From: CAZCTC01 sp964501335
GTDB lineage: Bacteria > Chloroflexota > Anaerolineae > B4-G1 > SLSP01
Direction of reading: 5' to 3'
Assembly: GCA_964501335.1 (NCBI GenBank)
Contig: CAZCTC010000019.1
Location: forward strand, 53,623-117,622
Length of the DNA: 64,000 nucleotides
This document shows positions 39,284-47,847 of the stretch, piece after piece. A program made the position numbers and the translations under genes. Numbering within the stretch: the stretch's first letter is position 1; the number at the start of each line of letters is the position of its first letter. The notes below the pieces were generated by a model that saw only the letters and a list, made by a program, of their open reading frames with translations, ran no database searches and was not told the DNA's origin.

Positions 39284-40309
39284 TCAGGCGTGACGCTCTT
39301 TTTCGTTCAGCCAGCAGGCCACAAAGTGCCCACTGCCGTAATCCTTGAAAGGTGGCTCCTCTTTATCGCAAAGCCCCTTAATCGCAGCATTGCAGCGAGG
39401 ATTGAAATGGCATCCCTGAGGCGGATTAACCGGGCTGGGCACATCCCCCTTGAGGATAATCCGCTCGCGAGTCCCGGCCTGGCGCGGATCGGCAACGGGA
39501 ATGGCCGAGAACAAAGCCCGGGTATACGGATGAGCAGGATGGTTAAAGATCTCTTCCCGATCCGCCAGTTCGACCATCTTTCCCAAGTACATCACGCCGA
39601 CCCGGTTGCTGATGTGCTCCACTACCCCCAGGTTGTGCGCAATGAACAGATAAGTCAGCCCGAACTTCTCCTGCAAATCCATCAGAATGTTCAAAACCTG
39701 TGCCTGAACCGAAACATCCAACGCCGAAACCGGCTCATCCGCCACGATAAACTTGGGATTGAGCGACAAGGCCCGGGCAATCCCGATCCGCTGCCGCTGC
39801 CCACCTGAAAATTCGTGAGGATAACGCTTGGCATGGAAATCCTCCAGATTGACCTGCCGGAGCATGTGGATAACTTTCTCCCAACGCTCCGGAGCCGTTC
39901 CCACATTGTGCACAGCCAAACCTTCCGCAATGCTTTCCCCGACCGGCATGCGCGGGTCCAGAGAAGAATAGGGATCCTGAAAAACAATCTGCATCTCCCG
40001 GCGGATCGCTTTCAAATCCTGTCCGCGGAGCGAAAAGAGATCGCGCCCCTCGAACAACACCCTGCCGGAAGTATAGGGAATTAACCGCATGATGGTACGC
40101 CCAACGGTAGTCTTTCCACAGCCCGATTCCCCGACCAGGCCCAGGGTCTCGCCCCGCTTGATCGTAAAACTCACCCCATCAACCGCCTTGACATGGGCCC
40201 GGACCCGCTGCAAAAAACCGCCACGGATAGGAAAATACTTGACCAGATTCTCAACCTTAATCAAATCATCATTGGCTGAGGTCGCTTGTTTAGTTACTTG
40301 CTGCTCCAT
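39284..40309 (-). CDS. Oligo/dipeptide ABC transporter ATP-binding protein (DppF/OppF-type)
   Basis: A 341-residue ATPase. Walker A GESGCGKTT (~59-67), Q-loop VFQDPYSSLDPR, signature FSGGQRQRIGIARAL, Walker B FIVADEPVSALD and H-loop IAHNLGVVEHIS are all intact. The C-terminal oligo_HPY extension (HPYTRALFSAIP) ends with a Cys-rich HFNPRCNAAIKGLCDKEEP that in this family can hold a 4Fe-4S cluster. It is last in the order A-B-C-D-F and pairs with the DppD-type protein on the cytoplasmic face. Confidence 0.95.
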   Translation of the reverse strand: MEQQVTKQATSANDDLIKVENLVKYFPIRGGFLQRVRAHVKAVDGVSFTIKRGETLGLVGESGCGKTTVGRTIMRLIPYTSGRVLFEGRDLFSLRGQDLKAIRREMQIVFQDPYSSLDPRMPVGESIAEGLAVHNVGTAPERWEKVIHMLRQVNLEDFHAKRYPHEFSGGQRQRIGIARALSLNPKFIVADEPVSALDVSVQAQVLNILMDLQEKFGLTYLFIAHNLGVVEHISNRVGVMYLGKMVELADREEIFNHPAHPYTRALFSAIPVADPRQAGTRERIILKGDVPSPVNPPQGCHFNPRCNAAIKGLCDKEEPPFKDYGSGHFVACWLNEKERHA

Positions 40310-40333
40310 AAATCTCTCTCCCTGGGACCTGAA

Positions 40334-41332
40334 TTAGTGCTTCTGATGAAGCCAGCAGCGAACCTTGTGGCCCGGTTTTACATCGATCAAATCCGGCTCT
40401 TGCTCGGTGCAGATAGACATTCGATGCTTGCAGCGCGGAGCGAACTTACAGCCCGGCGGCAAATTGATCAGATTCGGTACCGAACCGGAAATCGTATCCA
40501 ACCGCGGCTTAACCACGCCCATCACCGGGATCGAAGAAAGCAACCCCTGCGTATAGGGATGCAACTGCTCAGTAAACAACGGCCCGACATCAGCATGCTC
40601 GACCACACGTCCGGCATACATGACCGAAACCCGCGAAGCCATTTCCGCAACAATCCCCATGTCATGGGTAATTAAAATAATGGACGTCTCGAACTTCTTC
40701 TGTAATTCCACCATCAGGTCCAAAATCTGGGCCTGGATCGTCACATCCAAGGCCGTCGTCGGCTCATCCGCAATCAACAGCTCTGGTTGACAGGCCAACG
40801 CCATCGCAATCATCACGCGTTGAGCCATCCCGCCTGAAAGCTCGTGCGGAAAAGCCTGAACACGCTTTTGCGGTTCAGGGATCCCTACAGTCTTCAGCAG
40901 TTCGATCGACTGCCGCAGCCCCTCTTCCTTATCAATCCCGCGATGGACTTTGAGAACTTCCGCAATTTGCTCCCCGACCCGGAAAACCGGATTCAAACAG
41001 GATGTCGGCTGTTGGAAAATCATCGAAAGCCGATCCCCACGCATCCGGCGCATCTCAGATTCGGGCAAAGCCAGCAAATTCTGCCCCTGATAATTGATCT
41101 CTCCGTCGATAATCTTGCCCGGAACCCCAATCAGGCGCATGATCGAAAGCGATGTCACGCTTTTCCCACACCCCGACTCCCCTACCAAAGCAATGATCTC
41201 GCCCTTGCGCACATCGAAATCCACACCATCAACCGCTCGCACGACCCCATCCTCTGTATAGAAATGGGTCTTTAAATTGCGAACTTCCAATACCGGCTTG
41301 TTGTCATAGACCTGGGTTGCCACGTCGGTCAC
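40334..41332 (-). CDS. Oligo/dipeptide ABC transporter ATP-binding protein (DppD/OppD-type)
   Basis: A 332-residue ATPase with Walker A GESGCGKSV, Q-loop IFQQPTSCLNP, signature LSGGMAQRVMIAMAL, Walker B LLIADEPTTALD and H-loop ITHDMGIVAEMA. The C-terminus has HPYTQGLLSSIP and the Cys-containing CKFAPRCKHRMSICTEQEP of the OppD/F group. It starts 14 bases after the permease gene and ends 24 bases before the DppF-type gene, within one operon. Confidence 0.95.
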   Translation of the reverse strand: MTDVATQVYDNKPVLEVRNLKTHFYTEDGVVRAVDGVDFDVRKGEIIALVGESGCGKSVTSLSIMRLIGVPGKIIDGEINYQGQNLLALPESEMRRMRGDRLSMIFQQPTSCLNPVFRVGEQIAEVLKVHRGIDKEEGLRQSIELLKTVGIPEPQKRVQAFPHELSGGMAQRVMIAMALACQPELLIADEPTTALDVTIQAQILDLMVELQKKFETSIILITHDMGIVAEMASRVSVMYAGRVVEHADVGPLFTEQLHPYTQGLLSSIPVMGVVKPRLDTISGSVPNLINLPPGCKFAPRCKHRMSICTEQEPDLIDVKPGHKVRCWLHQKH

Positions 41333-41346
41333 TCCTCTCGTTCAGC

Positions 41347-42276
41347 TTATTGCTTCAGGCGCGGATCAAGCGCATCCCGCAGGCCGTCACCCACGAAGTT
41401 AAACGCCAATGACGCCATTAAGATCGCAAAACCCGGATAGAAAACCTTGGCCGGATCGCCCAACAATCCGGATTGCGCCGCCTGCAGCATATTGCCCCAG
41501 GTCGGAACCGGTGGCTGAATGCCAAACCCCAGGAAACTCAAGGCCGATTCCAAAACGATCGTTCCCCCCAATCCCAACGTCGCATTGACGATAATGGGCG
41601 CCATAGAATTGGGAATCATGTGCCGGACGATAATCTGGAAATCCGACATCCCCAAAGCCCGGGCAGCATCCGCAAAATCCAGGCCCCGCAAACTCAGCAC
41701 CTGCCCCCGAACCAGACGACAGGCCCCCATCCACCCAAACACCGTCAGGATGATGGTAATAATGGCCACACTGGTCCACTGTTCAGGCACAAATGGAATC
41801 TCAATATCCCGCAACAAGGACGAGAAGGCCAGCAACAGCGGGAGTAAAGGCAGCACCAACATAAACTCCACAAAGCGCTGGATAACCACATCCACCCATC
41901 CCCCAAAATAGCCGGAAATGCCGCCCAACAAAGCACCGATCGTCTGACTCAATAAAGTCACAATCAACGCCACCGAGAGCGAAATCCGCGCCGCAAACAA
42001 CAACCGGCTGTACACATCCCGTCCCACTTCATCCGTGCCCAGAATATGCTCGGCGCTGGGATGCGCATTTCGAGCATAAGGATCCTGATCGGTAATCGGA
42101 TCATAAGGAGCGATCACCTTGGCGAAGATAGCCATCAAAAGCAAGACGGCAATGATCACCAACCCCACCACGGCCAGCTTATGCCGCTGAAACCGGCCCC
42201 ACACCACCGAAAGCATGCTCTCCTGCTCGGGAGTCAACATCCCTTCGGCATCCAACACCTTTGTCTCTTCAGCCAT
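41347..42276 (-). CDS. Oligo/dipeptide ABC transporter permease (DppC/OppC-type)
   Basis: A 309-residue permease with six predicted membrane segments. The N-terminal OppC segment (FQRHKLAVVGLVIIAVLLL) is followed by ILGTDEVGRDVYSRLL, typical of DppC. The ATPase-contact EAA loop is ALGMSDFQIIVRHMIPNSMAP, and the end DGLRDALDPR is canonical. It lies between the DppB-type and DppD-type genes with short gaps. Confidence 0.95.
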   Translation of the reverse strand: MAEETKVLDAEGMLTPEQESMLSVVWGRFQRHKLAVVGLVIIAVLLLMAIFAKVIAPYDPITDQDPYARNAHPSAEHILGTDEVGRDVYSRLLFAARISLSVALIVTLLSQTIGALLGGISGYFGGWVDVVIQRFVEFMLVLPLLPLLLAFSSLLRDIEIPFVPEQWTSVAIITIILTVFGWMGACRLVRGQVLSLRGLDFADAARALGMSDFQIIVRHMIPNSMAPIIVNATLGLGGTIVLESALSFLGFGIQPPVPTWGNMLQAAQSGLLGDPAKVFYPGFAILMASLAFNFVGDGLRDALDPRLKQ

Positions 42277-42312
42277 GATTCTCTACCTCTTGCAGAACAA
42301 GTTTATCCAGGC

Positions 42313-43761
42313 TTAATCGTAGCGGATCCGGGGATCCACAAACGTGTACAACACATCACCGAGCAATGTGGAGAAAACCACCAGGATTGCATCGATGAAG
42401 AGCAGCACCATCACCACAGGCCAGTCATCAGCGTTCAGGGCGTCGAAGAACAACCGCCCCATCCCGGTCCAGGAGAAAATCGTCTCCGTAATAATCGCAC
42501 CGCCGAAGAGGCCCGGAATCTGCAACACCACAATGGTAACGATAGGAATCAAGGCATTGCGCATGGCATGGCGCACAATCACGATCCGCTCCGTCAACCC
42601 TTTGGCGCGAGCCGTGCGCACATAATCCTGCCGCAACACTTCCAACATGGAAGCGCGCATAAAACGGCTCCAGGTCGCCATGTACAGCAGGCTCAACACC
42701 AGCGTCGGCATAAGCAAATGGACCACGCGATCTCCAAAACTCTGCGGGGCCAGATGCAAAACACCTAACAGACTGCCGGCTTCCGGCGCGCGCACCGCAT
42801 AGACCGAACCGGCAGGTAAATAGGGTAAGCCCCACGATCTGAATTGGTTGGAGAAAATAAAGACCATCATCACACCGAACCAGAAAACCGGCATGGCGGT
42901 TCCAAAGAAAGTAAAGGTCGTGACCACATAATCCATGATGGAATATTGCTTCACGGCAGAATAAATCCCTACCGGAATCGCAACCAACAGCGAGAGGAGC
43001 GTGGAAGTGAGCATCAAAACCATCGTGTTGCCCAGGCGAGCCATAATCAGCTCCGCAACCGGCTGGCCACGCGCTACCGACCAGGAAAGTCCCCAGTCCA
43101 ACCGCAGAACCCCATGCTGTTCCCCATGGAAATGAGAAAAGTTTCCTAATAAACCATAGGCCCCAAAAAGCCACCCCACGGGCACCCACGCACTGCCCTC
43201 CCGTGGCGGAAGGTCATTAATAGTCCATTCAGTAGCCCCGGTGGTTTTTACGGTCGCGGTGAGTGGACTGTTGTCCACATCGATCAACAACACGCCGTTT
43301 TCCACCGAAATCATCTTACCGCGCAAAGATTCTTCCGGAGCAGTTCCTGTCGGACGGACCCAGACTTTCTGCGCCGTCATGGCAATTGAACCGTCATCCA
43401 GTACCGTTTCCTCACCCTCAAACCACATCGGATACCCCGGATCCGCGTAGGCGATCCCGGGGTTGGCATAAAACCGTCCCGTGGCTGGAGGCTTAATCCC
43501 CAAATACATGTAATCTGCACCCAACCAATCATCGCCCAAAAGCCAGACCAGGTAGCGCAAGACCAGCGGTTTATCCAGGCCCAAATAAGCCTTCAACCGG
43601 GCCTTATCCGCCTCGCTGTACCGGCTGCGCCGATCAGCCGTTGTGTTGAGCCCGGAAAGCGGGCCGCCTGGGGCCAGGTTCAAAATGGCATAAATAGCCA
43701 TAGTGGCCAACAACACAACAAAGAACATCTGAATAAAACGTCGTATCAGATATCCAGCCAT
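42313..43761 (-). CDS. Oligo/dipeptide ABC transporter permease (DppB/OppB-type) with a large insertion
   Basis: A 482-residue permease; family members are usually ~310-340. The start was set at the ATG at 43761, where AGGAGG lies upstream (GGAGGAGGTCGTTC). The N-terminus (AGYLIRRFIQMFFVVLLATM) and the C-terminal membrane block (MLTSTLLSLLVAIPVGIYSA; ARAKGLTERIVIVRHAMRNA; FVDPRIRYD) are normal. Between TM1 and TM2, around residues 75-210, is an extra outside beta-rich stretch (ADPGYPMWFEGEETVLDDGS; ISVENGVLLIDVDNSPL). This may enlarge the contact with the binding protein. It is separated from the binding-protein gene by a terminator-containing gap. Confidence 0.94.
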   Translation of the reverse strand: MAGYLIRRFIQMFFVVLLATMAIYAILNLAPGGPLSGLNTTADRRSRYSEADKARLKAYLGLDKPLVLRYLVWLLGDDWLGADYMYLGIKPPATGRFYANPGIAYADPGYPMWFEGEETVLDDGSIAMTAQKVWVRPTGTAPEESLRGKMISVENGVLLIDVDNSPLTATVKTTGATEWTINDLPPREGSAWVPVGWLFGAYGLLGNFSHFHGEQHGVLRLDWGLSWSVARGQPVAELIMARLGNTMVLMLTSTLLSLLVAIPVGIYSAVKQYSIMDYVVTTFTFFGTAMPVFWFGVMMVFIFSNQFRSWGLPYLPAGSVYAVRAPEAGSLLGVLHLAPQSFGDRVVHLLMPTLVLSLLYMATWSRFMRASMLEVLRQDYVRTARAKGLTERIVIVRHAMRNALIPIVTIVVLQIPGLFGGAIITETIFSWTGMGRLFFDALNADDWPVVMVLLFIDAILVVFSTLLGDVLYTFVDPRIRYD

Positions 43762-43969
43762 GAACGACCTCCTCCACACAGGGTTTTTTACCAGTTACCA
43801 ATTAATTAGTCGGATTGCCGCGGAAAAGTTCATTCCAATCACGACTTTTTTCAAATCTGCCGGCCGCCCCGAAAGCGCTGGCTTGCCCTTGAATCCTCAC
43901 GTTCAAAGGTAAACCAGAATTTCCGAGAGGGCCGGCAGACCGGCGTCGTCGGCACCCTTTGACTTAAAA

Positions 43970-44000
43970 AAAGGTGGCAGCGCAGAACGCTGCCACCTTT
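43970..44000 (-). terminator. Attenuating terminator between binding-protein and permease genes
   Basis: A 13-bp perfect stem (43970-43982 with 43988-44000, AAAGGTGGCAGCG) and T run on the minus strand, 16 bases after the binding-protein stop. It probably lets the binding protein be made in excess over the membrane parts. Confidence 0.85.
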
Positions 44001-44015
44001 TTGTACACATAAAAC

Positions 44016-45962
44016 TTACCGGTTGATATCGAAGGATTCGATGTTCCACATTTCCGAGTTCTGGGTCGGGTCCATGATGAACCCGGAGACCTCGGGGCGG
44101 TAAGCGGCGATCTTCAGGCGCAGGAAGAGCGGCACCACGGGCAGTTGTTCGGAGAAGATCCGCTGAGCTTCCTTGTGACCCTGGATGTAATCCTCGGAGC
44201 CGGGCAGCGCCTGGAGGGCGCGCTTGCAGGCCGCGTCGTATTCAGTGCTGCTGAAACCGGTTTCGTTCTGGCCGGCCCAGCCGTTGTCGGCGCTGGGGAT
44301 CAGTTCGGTCATGTACAGATCGCAGGAAGGCTCCACACCGGTCACCCAGGTGAAGGAACCCAGATCGAACTGGCGGCCGAAGAGCGGGCCATCGGGGCCA
44401 TCGGCGAAGAACTCGGAGGCGGGCATGTTTTCCAGGTTGACTTTGATACCGCAGGCCGCCAGATCCTGCTGGTATAGCTGCATGTATTGCACGCGCATGG
44501 CTGCCGTGGTGCTTTGCCACTTGACCTCGAATTTGGTGCCGTCGGGAACACCCTCAACGCCTTTGGCTTCCAAAACGCCGTCGCTGTCGCTGTCGGTCCA
44601 ACCGACCTCGGCCAGGAGGGCTTTACCCTTTTCGACATCGAAATCGTAAGTGGTCAGCATGTCGCCGGCGTAGAGCGGGTGTTCCGGCGGGGCATAGCTG
44701 GCGATGGTGATCGAGCGACCATACAGGATGGTGTCGATGACCTGCTGGCGGTTCAAGCAGTGAGCCACGGCTTCGCGAACGCGGACATCGCCGAAGAAAT
44801 CGGGGCGATCATAGGAATCGGTCGGGACAATCCCGAAGTCCAGGTGTTCCCAGGAGGTGCCGGTCATGAAGACGGGCTTGATCACACTCTGCTCTTCCAG
44901 CTTCAGCAGCAGTTCGGCCTGGTCTTCCAGGGCAGCTTCCTGAGTAGCGATATCGCATTCGCCAGAGATCAGCTGCGCCACAACGGCGTTGGAGTCCTTG
45001 ACGAAGCGGAAAACCACGGTGCTGACGAGGGGCAGGCCCTCGCTGGCGCGGAAGTAGTTGGGGTTCTTTTCCACGGTGATGTGATCGCCCTGAACCCATT
45101 CCTTAATGATGAAGGGGCCCCAGCCGATGGGCATGCGGGAGGATTCCTCAGCCGAGAGCAGGTCCTTGGCCTTGTATCCCAGGGTTTCCTGCCAGAGCTT
45201 GCGCGGCATGGGCAGGAAGAAATTAATATAATAGGTGGCGTCGATCATGCCGGGCAGCCCGGTCCAGACCGCGGTAGTGTCATCAGCGGCTTCGTAGGTG
45301 GCCGTGCGTTCGATCGTGTATTTGCTGGTGGGAGTGTCGGGATCGGCCTGCAGTTCGAAACCGTAGACAGAGTCATCAGCGGTCAACGGCGTGCCGTCAG
45401 ACCAGGTAATGCCCTTCTTGATTTTGAAGGTGACGACCAGCTGGTCCATTTCCACGGGGGTGCCGTCGAATTTGATGGCGCAGTCGGCAGCCCGGCAGCC
45501 GGAGGGGCGAATCATCATGTCCTTGGCCAGTTCGACGGGGTTACCATCGTTGTCAATGACCTTGTCGCCTTCCTGAACGGTGACCTTGTTCATCACGGCA
45601 TCGCCGTCCTGAATGCTGGGCAGTTTCTCCAGGATGACGGGCTGATAAGCATAGGTACGGGTGTCCATACCACCTTCGAGCCCGTCGTAGACGGTCTGCA
45701 GGATGTGGCTGGCGGCCAGCATGTCACCGCCCCAGCGGTACAGGGTTTCCGGTTCCTGGCCCATACAGACAACCAGGGTCTTTTCTACAACAGGTTCGGG
45801 GGTCGCCGGTTCCGGAGTCGCTTCTTCGGTCGCTTCTTCCGTGGTTGCGGCTTCCGTGGTTGGGGCCGTCGTGGGGGTAGCCTGGGGGGTTGCACAGGCA
45901 GACAAAACCAGGCTGAGGATGGTAATCAGCCCAACAAACGCGAGCAACTTCTTGCTAAACAT
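44016..45962 (-). CDS. Peptide ABC transporter substrate-binding lipoprotein (SBP family 5)
   Basis: A 648-residue lipoprotein, the receptor of the ABC importer. The signal peptide ends in the lipobox LSAC (Cys23), followed by a ~40-residue Thr/Glu/Ala/Pro linker. The family 5 fold begins at TLVVCMGQEPETLY; GITWSDGTPLTADD and the PMRIGWGPFIIKEW-like stretch are typical of DppA/OppA. It is longer than E. coli DppA. AGGAGGAG precedes ATG. A strong promoter and an 18-residue leader frame lie upstream, a terminator downstream. Composition looks different from neighbours: more G on the plus strand here, more C around. The substrate (peptide, sugar or other) cannot be told from sequence. Confidence 0.94.
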   Translation of the reverse strand: MFSKKLLAFVGLITILSLVLSACATPQATPTTAPTTEAATTEEATEEATPEPATPEPVVEKTLVVCMGQEPETLYRWGGDMLAASHILQTVYDGLEGGMDTRTYAYQPVILEKLPSIQDGDAVMNKVTVQEGDKVIDNDGNPVELAKDMMIRPSGCRAADCAIKFDGTPVEMDQLVVTFKIKKGITWSDGTPLTADDSVYGFELQADPDTPTSKYTIERTATYEAADDTTAVWTGLPGMIDATYYINFFLPMPRKLWQETLGYKAKDLLSAEESSRMPIGWGPFIIKEWVQGDHITVEKNPNYFRASEGLPLVSTVVFRFVKDSNAVVAQLISGECDIATQEAALEDQAELLLKLEEQSVIKPVFMTGTSWEHLDFGIVPTDSYDRPDFFGDVRVREAVAHCLNRQQVIDTILYGRSITIASYAPPEHPLYAGDMLTTYDFDVEKGKALLAEVGWTDSDSDGVLEAKGVEGVPDGTKFEVKWQSTTAAMRVQYMQLYQQDLAACGIKVNLENMPASEFFADGPDGPLFGRQFDLGSFTWVTGVEPSCDLYMTELIPSADNGWAGQNETGFSSTEYDAACKRALQALPGSEDYIQGHKEAQRIFSEQLPVVPLFLRLKIAAYRPEVSGFIMDPTQNSEMWNIESFDINR

Positions 45963-45980
45963 ACTCGAATCTCCTCCTAC

Positions 45981-46037
45981 TTAAAGTTGGGGTAAAAAAT
46001 AAATGTCCAATGGGGTTTTGTGCGCGAATTTCGCCAA
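45981..46037 (-). CDS. Putative 18-residue leader peptide upstream of the binding-protein gene
   Basis: A tiny open frame MAKFAHKTPLDIYFLPQL starting with TTG and ending with TAA just before the ribosome binding site of the binding-protein gene. Its own Shine-Dalgarno is AAAGGAGGTGAT (around 46040-46051), essentially a full complement of the 16S rRNA end and better than most real genes in the window. It may be a translated leader that tunes expression of the next gene, or only a ribosome-loading site. Expression cannot be shown from sequence. Confidence 0.4.
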   Translation of the reverse strand: MAKFAHKTPLDIYFLPQL

Positions 46038-46120
46038 TAATCACCTCCTTTCGTTGCTCCAATTTATGAGATGGTGATAGCCTGGACAGGCCGTAAGGCC
46101 GGACCCGACGCACTTTTACA

Positions 46121-46148
46121 ATTCTACGGGCAAAAATTCAAAAGTCAA
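46121..46148 (-). promoter_or_regulatory. Promoter of the peptide ABC importer operon
   Basis: On the minus strand TTGACT (46143-46148), 16-base spacer, TAGAAT (46121-46126), just beyond the stop codon of the degenerate ATPase gene. Confidence 0.7.
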
Positions 46149-46164
46149 GTTCCCGTGAATTTGC

Positions 46165-46947
46165 TTACCTGCGCACCCAATGTCCGGAACTTACTTCCGC
46201 CCAAACTCCCTCCCTCTCGTTTTTCTCACCCTTCACTAACACGCTTCCATTTAAAAGGGCTTGGGTCTCTGGATGAACTGGATCAGCCACAATCGCCGCC
46301 TGAGTCCCCCACTCAACCAAAGTCCCTTGATCTAAAACCATCCATAAAGGAAAAGATCGTAAAGCCCCGGGTTGCTGACTGGCTACGACCAGAGCCCGTT
46401 CCACGCCTAAATGCCCATCCAATTGGGTCATCAACTGCGCATAAGCTTCCGGCATCAGGTTCGCGGACCAATCATCCACTAACAGAATAAAGGGATGAAC
46501 CGCCAGCGCCCGTAAAGCCATCAGACGGGCGCGAATAGTTCCGGAAAGTATCCGCACCGGATAGTCCAACATGGCCGGCGAAAGTCCGGACCACGCACTC
46601 CAGTTTTCCAGGGCCAACATTTCAGGGGAAAAATAACTACGCACGCTTTGCCAGGGTTCTAAAGCCGTATAAGGATTGGGATATAACAAAGTTACCCACG
46701 TTCCCAATTCTTTCAACGCTTTTCGGGATTTAGCGTTGACCTCAATTCCCTTCCACCATAAAGTTCCGGAAGTGGGAGCATGTAAGTGGGCCAACACCCG
46801 CAACAGTGTGCTTTTTCCACTGCCCGGTGCCCCTAAAATCCCCCAACGTTCCCCGGCCCCCAGGCTCCAGTTCCAGGCCGCCCGCCCTTTAAAAAGAGTT
46901 AAACCCCGTGCTTCCAGCAACGGGGTTTGAGGAACCGCCAAATCCAT
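46165..46947 (-). CDS. Degenerate Opp-type ABC ATPase-like protein
   Basis: A 260-residue protein. Walker A is intact (GAPGSGKST, 39-47) and the order of Opp ATPases is kept, including NPYTALEPWQSV (compare DPYSSLDP) and a C-terminal HPETQALL like the HPYT-ALL motif. The rest of the machinery is lost: the Q-loop Gln is Tyr, the LSGGQ signature reads LSGTI, the Walker B Glu is Asp (LLVDDWSANL) and the switch His is Gln/Ser (VVASQQPG). It may bind nucleotide but is unlikely to power transport. ATG shares one base with the stop of the anti-sigma-like gene (TGATG). It sits directly before the peptide importer on the same strand, so a regulatory role there is an attractive inference. Confidence 0.8.
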   Translation of the reverse strand: MDLAVPQTPLLEARGLTLFKGRAAWNWSLGAGERWGILGAPGSGKSTLLRVLAHLHAPTSGTLWWKGIEVNAKSRKALKELGTWVTLLYPNPYTALEPWQSVRSYFSPEMLALENWSAWSGLSPAMLDYPVRILSGTIRARLMALRALAVHPFILLVDDWSANLMPEAYAQLMTQLDGHLGVERALVVASQQPGALRSFPLWMVLDQGTLVEWGTQAAIVADPVHPETQALLNGSVLVKGEKNEREGVWAEVSSGHWVRR

Positions 46948-47246
46948 CAAGCAACCATCCGTAACGCCATTAAACGATATACCATCATGGTGATGGCCGG
47001 GGCGGCGGTGTCACTCCAGCCCTGCAACCGCTCCTCATTCTGAAAACCACCCCAAAAGGCAGGCGAAGGGATTTTCAAACCCTGCCAGAGATGCTTTTTC
47101 CGTTTTTGAGTCGCGGTTTTCTGGAGCCGGGCAGCCACATCCGACCACCCACCTTCCCGCGGTTGTACATCTTGATAGGGCCGCAAGGCCTCACGGAACA
47201 GCACATCAAGCTCCTGATCGTTAATTTTTGATTTAGGTAAATTCAT
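46947..47246 (-). CDS. Putative small anti-sigma-like protein
   Basis: A 99-residue protein. The N-terminal half (ELDVLFREALRPYQDVQPREGGWSDVAARL) has the form of the sigma-binding segment of small anti-sigma factors, and residues ~47-55 are strongly basic. The C-terminus (PAITMMVYRLMALRMVA) is weakly hydrophobic and not a convincing membrane helix. It has no H-x3-C-x2-C zinc motif. It overlaps the ECF sigma gene by 14 bases and is coupled to the degenerate ATPase gene. The anti-sigma role is inferred mainly from position. Confidence 0.6.
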   Translation of the reverse strand: MNLPKSKINDQELDVLFREALRPYQDVQPREGGWSDVAARLQKTATQKRKKHLWQGLKIPSPAFWGGFQNEERLQGWSDTAAPAITMMVYRLMALRMVA

Positions 47247-47808
47247 ATTTCATCTCAGGCACTGGGCGTTGACGCCGGGCAAGGACCTCCCGCAATCGCT
47301 CGCGAGCATAATAAAGTCGGGACTTAATGGTCCCCACGGGTAACTCCATGATCTGAGCGATCTCTTCCACGCTTTGATTTTCCAGATAGAAAAGCACAAC
47401 AACCCCACGATGGGTAGCGGGGAGACTGTCCACCACATCGCGAACCAGCTGTACCGTTTCGGCCTCTTCAGCCCGCCGCTCCGGCGCCGGTAAATTGCTG
47501 GCCAATCCCGAAAACCACTCCAAAAGATCTTCCACCGGCTGAGTCCAACGTCGGGTCTTTGACGACCAATCATAGGCCAGATTGACCGTCACCCGATACA
47601 ACCACGGCTCCAGTGGACGTTCGACATCCACGGTAGCCGCGTATTTATAAAGGGAAACGAAGCACTCTTGTAAGATGTCCTCGGCGGCCTTCTCGTCATG
47701 CATGACGGCCATGGCCGTCCGATAGACCAGCCCCTTGTACTTTTCGTAAAGTTCACCTAAGGCTTCGATATCACCTTGTTGGAGCCGTTGAACTAAAGAG
47801 CGGTCCAA
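47233..47808 (-). CDS. ECF-type RNA polymerase sigma factor
   Basis: A 191-residue sigma70-family protein of ECF size. Region 2 (~8-80) has LGELYEKYKGLVYRTAMAVM, then AEDILQECFVSLYKYA and PLEPWLYRVTVNLAYDW. Region 4 (~115-180) has LPATHRGVVVLFYLENQSVE, EIAQIMELPVGTIKSRLYYA and RERLREVL. The linker between is longer and more charged than usual. It is first in the three-gene cassette with the anti-sigma-like protein and the degenerate ATPase. A weak promoter (TTGACG-16-TAAGAA, 47824-47851) overlaps the end of trmD. Confidence 0.93.
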   Translation of the reverse strand: MDRSLVQRLQQGDIEALGELYEKYKGLVYRTAMAVMHDEKAAEDILQECFVSLYKYAATVDVERPLEPWLYRVTVNLAYDWSSKTRRWTQPVEDLLEWFSGLASNLPAPERRAEEAETVQLVRDVVDSLPATHRGVVVLFYLENQSVEEIAQIMELPVGTIKSRLYYARERLREVLARRQRPVPEMKYEFT

Positions 47809-47847
47809 AATGTCCTCCCGGTTTTCTTACTCATTCAATATAGTGCG

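Noticed and set aside
44487..45995. 502-codon open frame antisense to the binding-protein gene
   Set aside because: Mirror of the codon pattern of the real gene; no start signal or family likeness.
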